Assembly: GCA_014218235.1 (NCBI GenBank)
Contig: CM024753.1
Location: 188,766,348-188,830,347 of the forward strand
Source of the DNA: Colocasia esculenta
Taxonomy: Eukaryota; Streptophyta; Magnoliopsida; Alismatales; Araceae
Reading direction: 5' to 3'
DNA: 64,000 nt
The notes below the pieces were generated by a model that had not been told where the DNA came from, searched no databases, and was given only the letters and a program-made list of their open reading frames with translations. Shown here in pieces: positions 49,348-60,608 of the stretch; the first letter of the stretch is position 1, and each line of letters opens with the position of its first letter. Made by a program: the position numbers and the translations under genes.

Positions 49348-50956
49348 CTACTCAAGCAAAAGGGGATACTTCCTCTTCATCGCATCCTCAAGCTCCCAAG
49401 TAGCCTTCTCTCGTGAGAAGTTCCGCCATAGAACTTTCACCGACGCAACACTCTTGTTCCGGAGATGCTGAACCTTCTGGTCAAGAATGGCTACTGGTTG
49501 CTCGACATACGAAAGATCTGGCTGGATCTCCACTGGCTCATGACTAATCACATGAGACGGATCTCGGACATACTTCCTGAGCATAGATACGTGGAATACA
49601 GGGTGAACGCTAGCCAAAGTTGGGGGTAATGCTAGCTCATACGCCACGCTGCCCAAACGTCGGAGAATCTCATGTGGGCCAATGAATCTAGGGCTTAGCT
49701 TGCTATGCCTGCTGAATCTAACAACACCTCGAGTAGGCGATATCTTCAAGAAGACATGATCGCCAACCTCGAACTCCAAATCCTTTCTTCTGTTGTCGGC
49801 ATAACTCTTCTGCCTATCCTGTGCCGCAACAAGCCTCTTCCTGATAAGCTGGATCTTATCCGAAGTTTCCTGAACTAACTCCGGTCCGATCAACTGCCTA
49901 TCACCAGTCTCCTCCCAACATAACGGAGATCTGCAGGGCCTACCATACAATGCCTCGAATGGAGCCATACCAATACTAGCATGAAAGCTGTTGTTGTATG
50001 CGAACTCCACAAAGGTAAATGACGCTCCCAATCATCCTTCCAATCTAGAACACACACTCTCAACATATCCTCGAGCGTCTGGATAGTCCGCTCGGACTGT
50101 CCATCGGTCTGGGGATGAAACGCCGAACTGAGCTTCAGCTCCGAACCTAACGCATCCTGAAGACCCTTCCACAATCTCTAAGTAAATCTCGGATCTCGAT
50201 CCGAAATGATCGACTTCGGCACACCATGCAATCTAATGATACCACTAACATACAATCTAGCTAAACTCTCTACTGACTGCTTCTTCTTCATAGGCAAGAA
50301 ATGAGCAGTCTTCGAGAATCTATCTACAACTACCCAAATCGAGTCATTGCCCCTTCTAGATCGAGGCAAACCCGAAACGAAGTCCATAGTGACAGCTTCC
50401 CACTTCCATACTGGGATATCCATCCTCTGCATAAGGCCGGATGGTTGCTGTCGCTCGGCCTTCACTTGCTGACACACCAAACACCTAGACACATAATCCG
50501 CAACATCCTTCTTTATGCCGGACCACCAAAATGACCTTTTCAGGTCTTGATACATCTTATTGTTACCCGAATGAATAAAGAATCGCGATCTATGAGCCTC
50601 CGCTAACACATGCTCACGGACATCCACTAAATCAGAGACACAGACACGGTGCTGAAATCTAATCACACCGTCCTCATCACGAGCAATGCCCGCCTTACCC
50701 ACTAATTCTAACAATCTAGGGTCGGCTTCCTGTTGTTCGATCACCTCATCCAAAACCGAGGATCTAAGGGATAGCTGAGCTACAAAAGCCTGACACAGCG
50801 ATGGCTCTAACTCGGTCATAGAGTACGCCGCATCCTCCAACATCTTCCAATCCTTCTACAGCGAAGACCTCTTTCTACTAAGAGCATCCGCTACGACATT
50901 CGCCTTTCCAGGGTGATACTGAAGGTCGAAGTCATAGTCCTTCAAGAACTCAATCC
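49348..50956 (-). pseudogene. pol: Element C, duplicated copy: late RNase H, integrase and tail
   Basis: Second copy of the region also found at 52459-54070. It contains the HHCC finger, the core Asp (MDFVSGLPRSRRGND), SDRDPRF, DGQSERTIQ, VEFAYNNSFHASIGMAPFEA, KLSPRFIGPHEILRRLG and a chromodomain-like end YVEQPVAILDQKVQHLRNKSVASVKVLW...EKATWELED. Breaks: TAG at 50856-50858, a stop at 50178-50180 and a two-base deletion near 50015 (CACAAAGG where the other copy has CACAAGAGG). It ends with a TAA-type stop at 49348. Confidence 0.88.
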
Positions 50957-50963
50957 ATCTTCT

Positions 50964-52015
50964 CTACCTCAGGTTTAATTCCTTTTGGGAGAAAACATAC
51001 TTTAAGCTCTTGTGGTCAGTAAACACCTCAAATCTGACACCATAAAGATAGTGCCTCCAGATCTTTAGTGCATGAACCACTGCTGTGAGCTCCAAATCAT
51101 GAGTCGGATAGTTCCTCTCATGCTCCTTTAACTGACGAGAAGCATAAGCCACTACCCTTTCTTGCTGCATGAGCACACAGCCTAAACCAATCTGAGACGC
51201 ATCCGTATAAATGGCAAAGCCCTCTAGACCACTAGGCAATACCAATACCGGAGCAGAAGTAAGCTTAGCCTTCAATAGCTGGAAGCTACGCTCACATGCC
51301 TCAGACCATACGAACCTCTCACCCTTCCTGGTTAGCTTTGTCAAGGGGGCGGCGATGGATGAGAAACCCTCAATGAATCTCCGATAGTAACCAGCTATCC
51401 CAATAAAACTACGAATCTCCGAAGGGGTCTTGGGAACCTCCCAATCCATAACTGCATGGACCTTCACTGGATCAACTGCAACACCAGCGCCGGAGATAAC
51501 ATGCCCGAGGAAATGAACCTCGCGCAACCAAAAATCGCACTTGCTGAATTTAGCATACAGCTTGTGCTCACGAAGAACCTCTAACACTAACCTCAGATGC
51601 TGACGGTGCGTGGCCTCATCTGGAGAGTAGACCAACACATCGTCAATAAACACCACAACAAAACTATCTAGATAAGGCCTAAACACCCGGTTCATGAGAT
51701 CCATGAACACTGCAGGGGCATTGGTCAATCCGAAAGGAAGGACCAAGAACTCATAATGTCCATAACGAGATCTAAATGCCGTCTTGGACACATCCTCACT
51801 CCGAATCCTCAACTGATGATAACCAAATCGCAAGTCAATCTTAGAAAAGACTGATGCATCTCGTAACTGGTCGAACAAGTCATCAATGCGAGGTAAGGGA
51901 TACCTGTTCTTCACAGTCACTTGGTTCAACTTCTTATAGTCAATGCACAACCTAAGTGACCCGTCTTTCTTCTTGACGAATAATACAGGTGCGCCCCAAG
52001 GGGAAACACTAGGGT
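50964..52015 (-). pseudogene. pol: Element C, duplicated copy: RT and RNase H, 5'-truncated
   Basis: Begins abruptly at PSVSPWGAPVLFVKKKDG, the duplication joint, and runs through IDYKKLNQ, FSKIDLRFGYHQ, FGLTNAPAVF, FIDDVLVYS (about 51635), YTDASQIGLGCVLMQQ and HKSLKYVFSQKELNLR to a TAG at 50964-50966 where the other copy has CAG. RT palm motifs are present but the finger region upstream is missing. Confidence 0.88.
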
Positions 52016-52413
52016 CAATGGGTGAGCTTCCTTGTTTCCAGAATTTCTGGCTCTGCAACGCATGCAGGTCAGAGAAATCGGCGTCCACATCGTTAGACGC
52101 CAGGATTAGTGTTGGCGTCCATGGGTGGACGCTGACACCTCCTCGACGTCCTGGTATTGACGCCAAACTGGCCTTCGGCCAGAACTCTAAAACATGCAGA
52201 AAACTATGCATGCCATGCATATATACATGCAATATGTATATGGTAGTGTATCCATACTATCACCATTCAATACATGCATTATTTACATCTAATATAAACA
52301 CATGCACACGTAATTATACTAATTAATACGTACGTAAAGATGTATATGCATACACAAGCACAAATATACACACACAAATACAATTAATGCGACGAAAATT
52401 CGAGGGCCTTACA
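52016..52413 (-). repeat. LTR fragment internal to element C (398 bp)
   Basis: Matches 48905-49302 of the 3' LTR base for base over most of its length and ends in the same CGAGGGCCTTACA. On its left it is fused to RT sequence at 52015/52016. It is the LTR part of the tandem duplication, not a separate insertion. Confidence 0.9.
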
Positions 52414-52427
52414 CCCTCTCCCCCTTA
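52414..52427 (-). promoter_or_regulatory. Element C polypurine tract (internal copy)
   Basis: Same purine run as at 49303, next to the LTR fragment. Confidence 0.8.
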
Positions 52428-52458
52428 AAGAAACTTCGTCCTCGAAGTTAGAACGACA

Positions 52459-55228
52459 CTACTCAAACAAAAGGGGATACTTCCTCTTCATCGCATCCTC
52501 AAGCTCCCAAGTAGCCTTCTCTCGTGAGAAGTTCCGCCATAGAACTTTCACCGACGCAATACTCTTGTTCCGGAGATGCTGAACCTTCTGGTCAAGAATG
52601 GCTACTGGTTGCTCGACATACGAAAGATCTGGCTGGATCTCCACTGGCTCATAACTAATGACATGAGATGGATCTCGGACATACTTCCTGAGCATAGATA
52701 CGTGGAATAAAGGGTGAACGCTAGCCAAAGCTGGGGGTAATGCTAGCTCATACGCCACGCTGCCCAAACGTCGGAGAATCTAATATGGGCCAATGAATCT
52801 AGGGCTTAGCTTGCTATGCCTGCCAAATCTAACAACACCACGAGTAGGCGATATCTTCAAGAAGACATGATCGCCAACCTCGAACTCCAAATCCTTTCTT
52901 CTGTTGTTGGCATAACTCTTCTGCCTATCCTGTGCCGCAACAAGCCTCTTCCTGATAAGCTGGATCTTATCCGAAGTTTCTTGAACTAACTCCGGTCCGA
53001 TCAACTGCCTATCACCAGTCTCCTCCCAACATAATGGAGATCTGCAGGGCCTACCATACAATGCCTCGAATGGAGCCATACCAATACTAGCATGAAAGCT
53101 GTTGTTGTATGCGAACTCCACAAGAGGTAAATGACGCTCCCAATCATCCTCCCAATCCAGAACACACGCTCTCAACATATCCTCGAGCGTCTGGATAGTC
53201 CGCTTGGACTGTCCATCGGTCTGGGGATGAAACGCCGAACTGAGCTTCAACTCCGAACCTAACGCATCCTGAAGACCCTTCCATAATCTCGAAGTAAATC
53301 TCGGATCTTGATCCGAAATGATCGACTTCGGAACACCATACAATCTAATGATACCACTAACATACAATCTAGCTAAACTCTCTACTGACTGCTTCTTCTT
53401 CATAGGCAAGAAATGAGTAGTCTTCGAGAATCTATCTACAACTACCCAAATCGAGTTATTGCCCCTTCTAGATCAAGGCAAACCCGAAACGAAGTCCATA
53501 GTGACAGCTTCCCACTTCCATACTGGGATATCCATCCTCTACATAAGGCCGGATGGTCGCTGTCGCTCGGCCTTCACTTTCTGACACACCAAACACCTAG
53601 ACACATAATCCGCAACATCCTTCTTCATGCCGGACCACCAAAATGATCTTTTCAGGTCTTGATACATCTTAGTGTTACCCGGATGAATAGAGAATCGCGA
53701 TCTATGAGCCTCCGCTAACACATGCTCACGGACATCCACTAAATCAGGGACACAGACACGGTGCTGAAATCTAATCACACCGTCCTCATCACGAGCAATG
53801 CCCGCCTTACCCACTAATTCTAACAATCTAGGGTCGGCTTCTTGTTGCTCGATCACCTCATCCAAAACCGAGGATATAAGGGATTGCTGAGCTACAAAAG
53901 TCTGACACAGCGATGGCTCTAACTCGGTCATAGAGTACGCCGCATCCTCCAACATCTTCCAATCCTGCTGGAGCGAAGACCTCTTTCTACTAAGAGCATC
54001 CGCTACGACATTCGCCTTTCCAGGGTGATACTGAAGGTCGAAGTCATAGTCCTTCAAGAACTCAATCCATCTTCTCTGCCTCAGGTTTAATTCCTTTTGG
54101 GAGAAAACATACTTTAAGCTCTTGTGGTCAGTAAACACCTCAAATCTGACACCATAAAGATAGTGCCTCCAGATCTTTAGTGCATGAACCACTGCTGCGA
54201 GCTCCAAATCATGAGTCGGATAGTTCCTCTCATGCTCCTTTAACTGACGAGAAGCATAAGCCACTACCCTTTCTTGCTGCATGAGCACACAGCCTAAACC
54301 AATCTGAGACGCATCCGTATAAATGGCAAAGCCCTCTAGACCACTAGGCAATACCAATACCGGAGCAGAAGTAAGCTTAGCCTTCAATAGCTAGAAGCTA
54401 CGCTCACATGCCTCAGACCATACGAACCTCTCACCCTTCTTGGTTAGCTTTGTCAAGGGGGCGGCGATGGATGAGAAACCCTCAATGAATCGCCGATAGT
54501 AACCAGCTATCCCAATAAAGCTACGAATCTCCGAAGGGGTCTTGGGAACCTCCCAATCCATAACTGCCTGGACCTTCACTGGATCAACTGCAACACCAGC
54601 GCTGGAGATAACATGCCCGAGGAAATGAACCTCGCGCAACCAAAAATCGCACTTGCTGAATTTAGCATACAGCTTGTGCTCACGAAGAACCTCTAACACT
54701 AACCTCAGATGCTGACGGTGCGTGGCCTCATCCGGAGAGTAGACCAACACATCGTCAATAAACACTACAACAAAACTATCTAGATAAGGCCTAAACACCC
54801 GGTTCATGAGATCCATGAACGCTGCAGGGGCATTGGTCAATCCGAAAGGAAGGACCAAGAACTCATAATGTCCATAACGGGATCTAAATGCCGTCTTGGA
54901 CACATCCTCACTCCGAATCCTCAACTGATGATAACCAGATCGCAAGTCAATTATAGAAAAGACTGATGCATCTCGTAACTGGTCGAACAAGTCATCAATG
55001 TGAGGTAAGGGATACCTGTTCTTCACAGTCACTTGGTTCAACTTCCTATAGTCAATGCACAACCTAAGTGACCCGTCTTTCTTCTTGACGAATAATACAG
55101 GTGCGCCCCAAGGGGAAACACTAGGGCGAATAAATCCCTTATCAATCAACTCCTGCAACTGCCTCCTCAACTCGGCTAACTCCGCAGGTGCCATCCAATA
55201 TGGAGCCTTCGAGATAGGAGAGGTGCCG
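52459..55228 (-). pseudogene. pol: Element C pol: RT, RNase H, integrase, chromodomain-like tail
   Basis: Follows gag-protease after a one-base loss near 55226. One frame runs MAPAELAELRRQLQELIDKG into RT (IDYRKLNQ; FIDDVLVYS at about 54750), RNase H (YTDASQIGLGCVLMQQ; HDLELAAVVHALKIWRHYL), the HHCC finger (HRSRFSIHPGNT ... CLVC), the integrase core (MDFVSGLP; SDQDPRF; DGQSKRTIQ, with Lys where most copies have Glu) and YVEQPVAILDQKVQHLRNKS, ending at 52459. In-frame stops: TAG 54391-54393, TAG 53539-53541, TGA 53473-53475, TAG near 52781. At the first two sites the other copy has CAG. The Glu-to-Lys change would remove the catalytic Glu. Confidence 0.9.
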
Positions 55229-56591
55229 GAAGCAACTCTATGGTAAACTCTATGTCTCTATCCGGTGGCAATCCAAACAAGTCATCAGGAAAGACATATG
55301 GAAAATCCTGCACTACCTCAATCTCCGCAAGAGTAAGTGACTCATCAGCCTCTGGCACTAACACCACGTTGGCAAGAAAAGCGTCACAACCCTTGTTTAC
55401 CATGCGCATCGCCTTCATGGCAGAGATGATCATCTTTCCTGCCCAGTTCCTTGGCAAGGGGTGAGAGAACTCATCCTCACCAGGAATGCGGAAAACAATC
55501 CTCTTCCGACGACAATCCACTAACGCATCGTGCTCCTCTAGCCAATCCAGACCAAGAATAGCATCATAGTCCTTCATCTTTAGCAAGAAGAAACACCCAT
55601 CTAGGATTCTATCCTCAATGCACACAGGTAACGACGGAATGCACTTCCTAGTCGATACCGTACCCGCAGGGGTGTGCACAGACAAAGGGACCTCTAAATC
55701 CTCAGACTCTACGCCTGACTCTAGGGCTAACTGCCTAGCGAACCGCTCGGAAATGAACGAGTGAGTAGCACCCGTATCAAACAAAACCCGAGCGTGCACA
55801 CCTAAAAGAAAAACTGTACCTTCGGTGACATGCTCCGCCTGCTCGGCATCCTCGCGAGCTAAAGCAAACACTCGAGCTGGGGCTCGAGGCCTTCCTGGTC
55901 TTCCTGTAGCTGGCGCGGCTGCCGCTACTGCTGGGGCTGGCGCTCCACGCTGAGCTCCCTGCTGAAGTCTTGGGCAATCCTTGATCTTGTGGTCGCTGCT
56001 CCCGCACTTCAAGCATCTACCCGCTACCAACCAACACTCGGAACCACCGTGTGTCTTCCCGCAATGGGGACACTCTTTCTTCACACCAGGGGAACGTACA
56101 GAAGGTACCTGAGAGTTGCTGACTGTCACGGATCGCTGCGGTGTCTGGTACACCGTTTTCTTCTTATCCTGCCGCTGGAATGTCGCTGCCGGCCTCTTCT
56201 GTGAAGCCTTCTTTTCCTCCATATATTGCTCCATTTCTCCCTCCTGCCTGCAGGCAGCACTGAGGGCCTCGTCCAACGTGCAGTGGTCAAACGCCACGAG
56301 TCTCGTCCGCAATGATGGCTTGAGTCCCATCACGAACTTCTTGGTCTTCCTGTGCTCATCCTCTACGATATGCGGTGCATACTTAGAAAGTTCAGAAAAC
56401 ATTGCCTCGTATTCCAGCACGGTCATGGAGCCTTGCGTCAGGGAGAGAAATTCCTGCTCCATTTTGTCCTGGATATGCTCTGGGACGAACTTGGCTCGAG
56501 AGAGCCTCACGAACGCGTCCCACGCCACGTCTACTGCTCCATCCTCAAAGCGTGTACGTAGTAGGGAGGACCACCATACATCCGCTCTCTC
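55229..56591 (-). CDS. gag-pro: Element C gag-protease, exon 3
   Basis: Open stretch starting at ERADVWWSSLLRTRF, the centre of the capsid domain, after the second inferred intron. Capsid motifs: FVPEHIQDKMEQEFLSL, VLEYEAMFSELSKYAPH, KFVMGLKPSLRTRL. Two zinc knuckles: CPHCGKTHGGSEC (one residue short in the first loop) and CLKCGSSDHKIKDC, about 55975-56075. An Ala/Pro-rich linker follows, then the protease with LFDTGATHSF at about 55763-55792 and DAILGLDWL. The frame is lost near 55226 by a one-base deletion (it reads on to a stop at 55176), so a Gag-PR product could be made but not full Gag-Pol. Confidence 0.88.
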
Positions 56592-56671
56592 CTGCAATAC
56601 ACCTTCATAAGCACCAACTAACAAATTCTAACTTAAGTAGAACATACAAACATACAAAATTAAAAGTCTAC
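56592..56671 (-). other. Gag intron 2 of element C (80 bp)
   Basis: Minus strand: preceded by ATGCTACAG, begins GTAGACTTTT, ends GGTGTATTGCAG, followed by GAGAGAGCGG. AT-rich with a T-rich 5' half and in-frame stops. Removing it joins ...ATYMLQ to ERADVWW... in frame (phase 0), restoring the continuous capsid motif seen without a gap in elements B and D at the same place. Confidence 0.78.
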
Positions 56672-56866
56672 CTGTAGCATGTAGGTGGCTAATGTCACCT
56701 TATCCTCATCAGGGCACCTGATGGCTCGGAAGATTTTCTCTGTCTCCCTTAACCAACTTTCTGCCATTAATGGATCACTCTCCCCCTTAAAAGAGGGTGG
56801 GGTCATCCTCTTGAATCGCTCCATGATGGGAGGTCCACCATGGTCCTGAGCTGGTGCCTGAGCCTG
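56672..56866 (-). CDS. gag: Element C gag exon 2
   Basis: Exactly 65 open codons between the two gaps. Contains the start of the capsid domain: MERFKRMTPPSFKGESDPL, MAESWLRETEKIF and ATYMLQ. The F-K-G-x-x-D-P..A..W pattern is the standard opening of plant gypsy Gag capsids, equivalent to RFVGSTDPDEAENW in element B. Confidence 0.82.
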
Positions 56867-56949
56867 CTACATTAAACAATAGGCAATACACAATAAACAC
56901 AATATCATGCAATTTAAATAGCAAACTACTAGTTGTTTCATTATTCTAC
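56867..56949 (-). other. Gag intron 1 of element C (83 bp)
   Basis: Minus strand: preceded by GGCCCAG, begins GTAGAATAATG, ends TTTAATGTAG, followed by CAGGCTCAGG. Strongly AT-rich between GC-rich coding flanks, with stops in frame. Its removal joins LEAQ to QAQAPAQD at a codon boundary (phase 0). Confidence 0.78.
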
Positions 56950-57162
56950 CTGGGCCTCCAACTGTGCCTGGAGTGCTGCCTGGGTATGAGCCTGCGTCTG
57001 CATGGCTTGCACCAGACCTTGCATGAATACTCCGTAATCCACAGGCTGCGGTGGGGGAAGTACAGGGCCTTGTGGTGCCGGGGCCTGTTGCTCCGCCCGC
57101 TCGTCACGTCGCGGCTCGTCCTCACGGGCTGACGCTCCACCACGCCTACCTCTCGAAGCCAT
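56950..57162 (-). CDS. gag: Element C gag exon 1
   Basis: The ATG at 57162 opens 71 codons: a basic/acidic start (MASRGRRGGASAREDEPRRD), a Pro/Gln stretch, then a Gln/Ala-rich probable helix (VQAMQTQAHTQAALQAQLEAQ) up to the inferred donor. It is 167 bp inside the PBS, as expected for gag's start. Without splicing it would stop three codons into the gap. Confidence 0.82.
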
Positions 57163-57328
57163 GGCTGAAATAAAATTTCAGCCACTATTAAAGCTAGGTT
57201 ACTAAGTTTTCTAACCATTTTTTTATCTATCTTTCACTTCTTATTAGTGTTTTCTACACATGTGGACATACTTAGCATGCAATGGGGATGATGACTTAGG
57301 TATATTCATGTGCAATCTCAACCGGTTT

Positions 57329-57339
57329 CTCTGATACCA
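57329..57339 (-). promoter_or_regulatory. Element C primer-binding site
   Basis: TGGTATCAGAG on the minus strand, five bases inside the 5' LTR; 11 of 12 positions of the initiator tRNA-Met site. Confidence 0.85.
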
Positions 57340-57344
57340 ATCTC

Positions 57345-60300
57345 TGTGACGGCCCTCATTATACCGGTACGGTTATACCAACCCACGTCGGTATAGCAAG
57401 CGTCGTCACAGTGGGACATTTACCCAAACAATACAAACAACTGAGATACACACGAATATACGACAGAGTAGCGGAAGTAAAAGACAACTGTCTTCATTCA
57501 TTCATCATCCACATTTAACATACATGAAATTGCAATAACATTAAAGAACTTAAAAGTTCACATAATTAAATTGCTGAAAATTAAGTACACAATGTCCACA
57601 CTTATACAATTTCCTCATGATTTCTAGTACAATGTCACTTTTACATACTATGAAAACACAAAAGGGGTACACTGCTCCAACAATCTAAATTCCGCGCTCG
57701 GAGTCCGTCTCTACCGTCTCCTCCACGAGAGTCTCGTCACCGTCTATACCTGTACGCCGAAGCAAGAAGTGAGTCTTAAAGACTCAGCAAGCACACTACT
57801 CATAACATACACGTATAAGTCATAGCGGTTTCTACATGCACATTCACAAATTTCAACATATGGCATGCTAGTCATTTGAAAGTTCTACAATTTAATACAT
57901 AGATCATGCTTTCAGATTTCTAAGAATAACACTTACCTATCACATGCTCTCTATTCAATTTACTCGTGAAATTTTACCTTTAAAGAGCCAAGACATGAGA
58001 GCTACCAACATGAACACTGTGCATATATGAAGGGAAAACACAACTAGCATGGATTTTACATGTTCTTAAGCATATACATAGACATTTTCACATGCTTTAA
58101 GTTGCTGGTTTTACATGGTTTAATGGTTGTAAACCTACACATGAGAGCTACAATATTGTTAAAACATACTATGTGAACAACCAATCATGCTATTTTGTAC
58201 ACATGCTCATCAATTATCCCTAACATGGGTTCTAGACATTTTCGCACATATAAACATGATGATAAAAACATGAAATTATTGATTTCACATGGTTTCAGAT
58301 TCGTCTCACATGGATTTCAATGTCATGTTCTCACATTTTTAGTTTCACATTTTCTTTACACAAGTTTCCAATTCACATGGTTGCACTTTGCACATACACA
58401 TTTCACATTGTTCACTTACACATTAACACATGAACACATACACATTACACATTACACATTCACATTTTAGGTGCCGTGACACATAGTCCAAACCACCAAA
58501 GAAGGACATATACACATCACATTACACATAGACGCCATCTAGGCATTACAATGGCGACTCTTGGACTGCGCAGACCGGGAGAACAAGTCTCCACCCTAAC
58601 CAGTGGTACTTGTCCACCTCCAGGATTTCCCCCTAATGCCCTTAGGGTCACTTACACATTGAACTTTCTCAGGGGGACTTTTCCCTGATACAGTTCCACT
58701 GCCCTCTACGGAAGTAGTGTCACATTGGCACAGTTACACATTTACACATTTTACCGATTTACACATGGTTTTACACATATCACTTTTCATCCCATTCACT
58801 TTCTCACTCACATGCATATCTCTGTTTTCCTGACATGACACTACATATTTCAGGAGTTTAACACACAGTAAATTCACCAATCAGGTTGGGTTTAAACGAT
58901 ATCTAATCACTTTACGATGGCATGTATAAATTTTTACATTTCTCATGGAAAAGTGCATAACTCCTTATTTACTGGTCCAAATGACCTAGAAATTTAACCA
59001 CATGCTATTTTCGGGTTCAAGATCATACCTTCAATTTTTCAGATTTTTCTGAGCTAAATAGAATTTACAGAAAATCAATTACCTATTTAGCATGCCATTC
59101 ATAATTTAAGTTGACATGGAGTTTAACACCATCATACATTTTTGCCACTTACTGTCTGAACATAGACTAAATGTTATATGCATGATCTGAAAATACAGAA
59201 TTACCCTAAATCATACAACCATAAATCGATCACAACAATTCTTTCTTGCATGCCTTTTTATTTACCGAACCGAAGTTAATAGCAATTTATGCAAGCATGG
59301 ACAATTCATCAAAATTTGAGTACACATATACTAATCCACTAACTTCATGATCTGACAAAACTTAGGGCACTCAGACTAGTCCTAATCATAAAACATGGAT
59401 TGGCAAGATCACCAACAAATCATGCTTGAAATTTCATGGGATAATAATCTCTAACATTCACCACCACACATCATAACTCATCCACACACCACATTTACCA
59501 GTATACATAGTGTATAGGGTTACCATAGAAAACCCATCGAAAATAATCGTATAGGAGGGCAGAACAGTTTACTGTTCTGTCCAGATGAACTTAGCGGCGG
59601 TCTCTGGCCGCTAATTCAATGTCAGCGGCATAGTCGATGGACGCCAATCATGATCTCAGCGTCCAGGGACCTTGCTGTTAATGCAGGTCTGTGTAGAACA
59701 CAGACCTGAGCTCTCAAGATAGGGTGAATCTGAGGGTCTAGAACACGAGGGAAAATTCATAAAAATTGAAAAACCATCCTAGACTCATACGGGAACCTTA
59801 TGGTAGGGTCACTTGCCTTTTAGAAACACTCCTAAGGGATTAAAAGTGCTGGTGAAGCCCTCCTTGGGCAGTCCCAAGAAGTGCAGAAATGTCCTCCAAG
59901 ATCTCCTTCCTCCGGGCTCCTGGATGATCTCCACAACAAGGAAATGTTGGGGAGGCCTTCCTCGATGATCCCTCTAGCCTCCAGTTGCAGTAGAACGCCG
60001 GACAAAGCTTTAGAAGTTTGGATTTTGGGCTGCAAGGATGGGGTTTTCTCACAGTCCGAAATGAGGTTTTTCTCCTCTTGTTTCTCTCTTGCAAAAGGGT
60101 GAAGAGAGGGTTTGGGGAGCAGATTCGGGTTGGATATATGGGAGAGACTTCTCTCCCACTCACAGGGTGATAAGATGGCTCTCAGAGCCATTGGGGACAG
60201 CTCCCCAATGGGTAAGCTTCCTTATTTCCGGAATTTCTGGCTCTGCAACGCATGCAGGTCAGAGAAATCGGCGTCCACATCGTTAGACGCCAGGATTAGT

Positions 60301-60603
60301 GTTGGCGTCCATGGGTGGACGCTGACACCTCCTCGACGTCCTGGTTTTGACGCCAATCTTGCCTTCGGCCAGAACTCTAAAACATGCAGAAAACGATGCA
60401 TGCCATGCATATATACATGCAATATGTATATGGTAGTGTATCCATACTATCACCATTCAATACATGCATTATTTACATCTAATATAAACACATGCACACG
60501 TAATTGTACTAATTAATACGTACGTAAAGATGTATATACATACACAAGCATAAATATACACACACAAATACAATTAATGCGACGTAAATTCGAGGGCCTT
60601 ACA
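57345..60603 (-). repeat. Element C 5' LTR (3,259 bp)
   Basis: Same termini as the 3' LTR. Small differences include a short insertion near 58340 and loss of a few bases near 59527. It contains the same phrases as the solo LTR at 16323, showing shared family. The small open frames in it are not genes. Confidence 0.94.
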
Positions 60604-60608
60604 TCAGT

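Larger units (their letters stand above)
46053..60603 (-). mobile_element. Element C: Tekay/Del-type Ty3/gypsy with internal tandem duplication
   Basis: Two near-identical LTRs of ~3.25 kb, PBS inside the right one, PPT inside the left one, and TCAGT duplications outside (46048-46052 and 60604-60608). On the minus strand: 5' LTR, gag with two intron-like gaps, protease, RT, RNase H, integrase, chromodomain-like tail, PPT, then ~400 bp of LTR joined to a second RT-to-end segment, then PPT and 3' LTR. It is inserted in the LTR shared by A and D. Few lesions, so it is the youngest element here. Confidence 0.94.

Noticed and set aside
52016..52413. Independent solo-LTR insertion inside element C
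   Set aside because: It lacks the LTR's other end and a target duplication, and its flanks continue as a duplicated RT-to-PPT unit, so tandem duplication explains it better.
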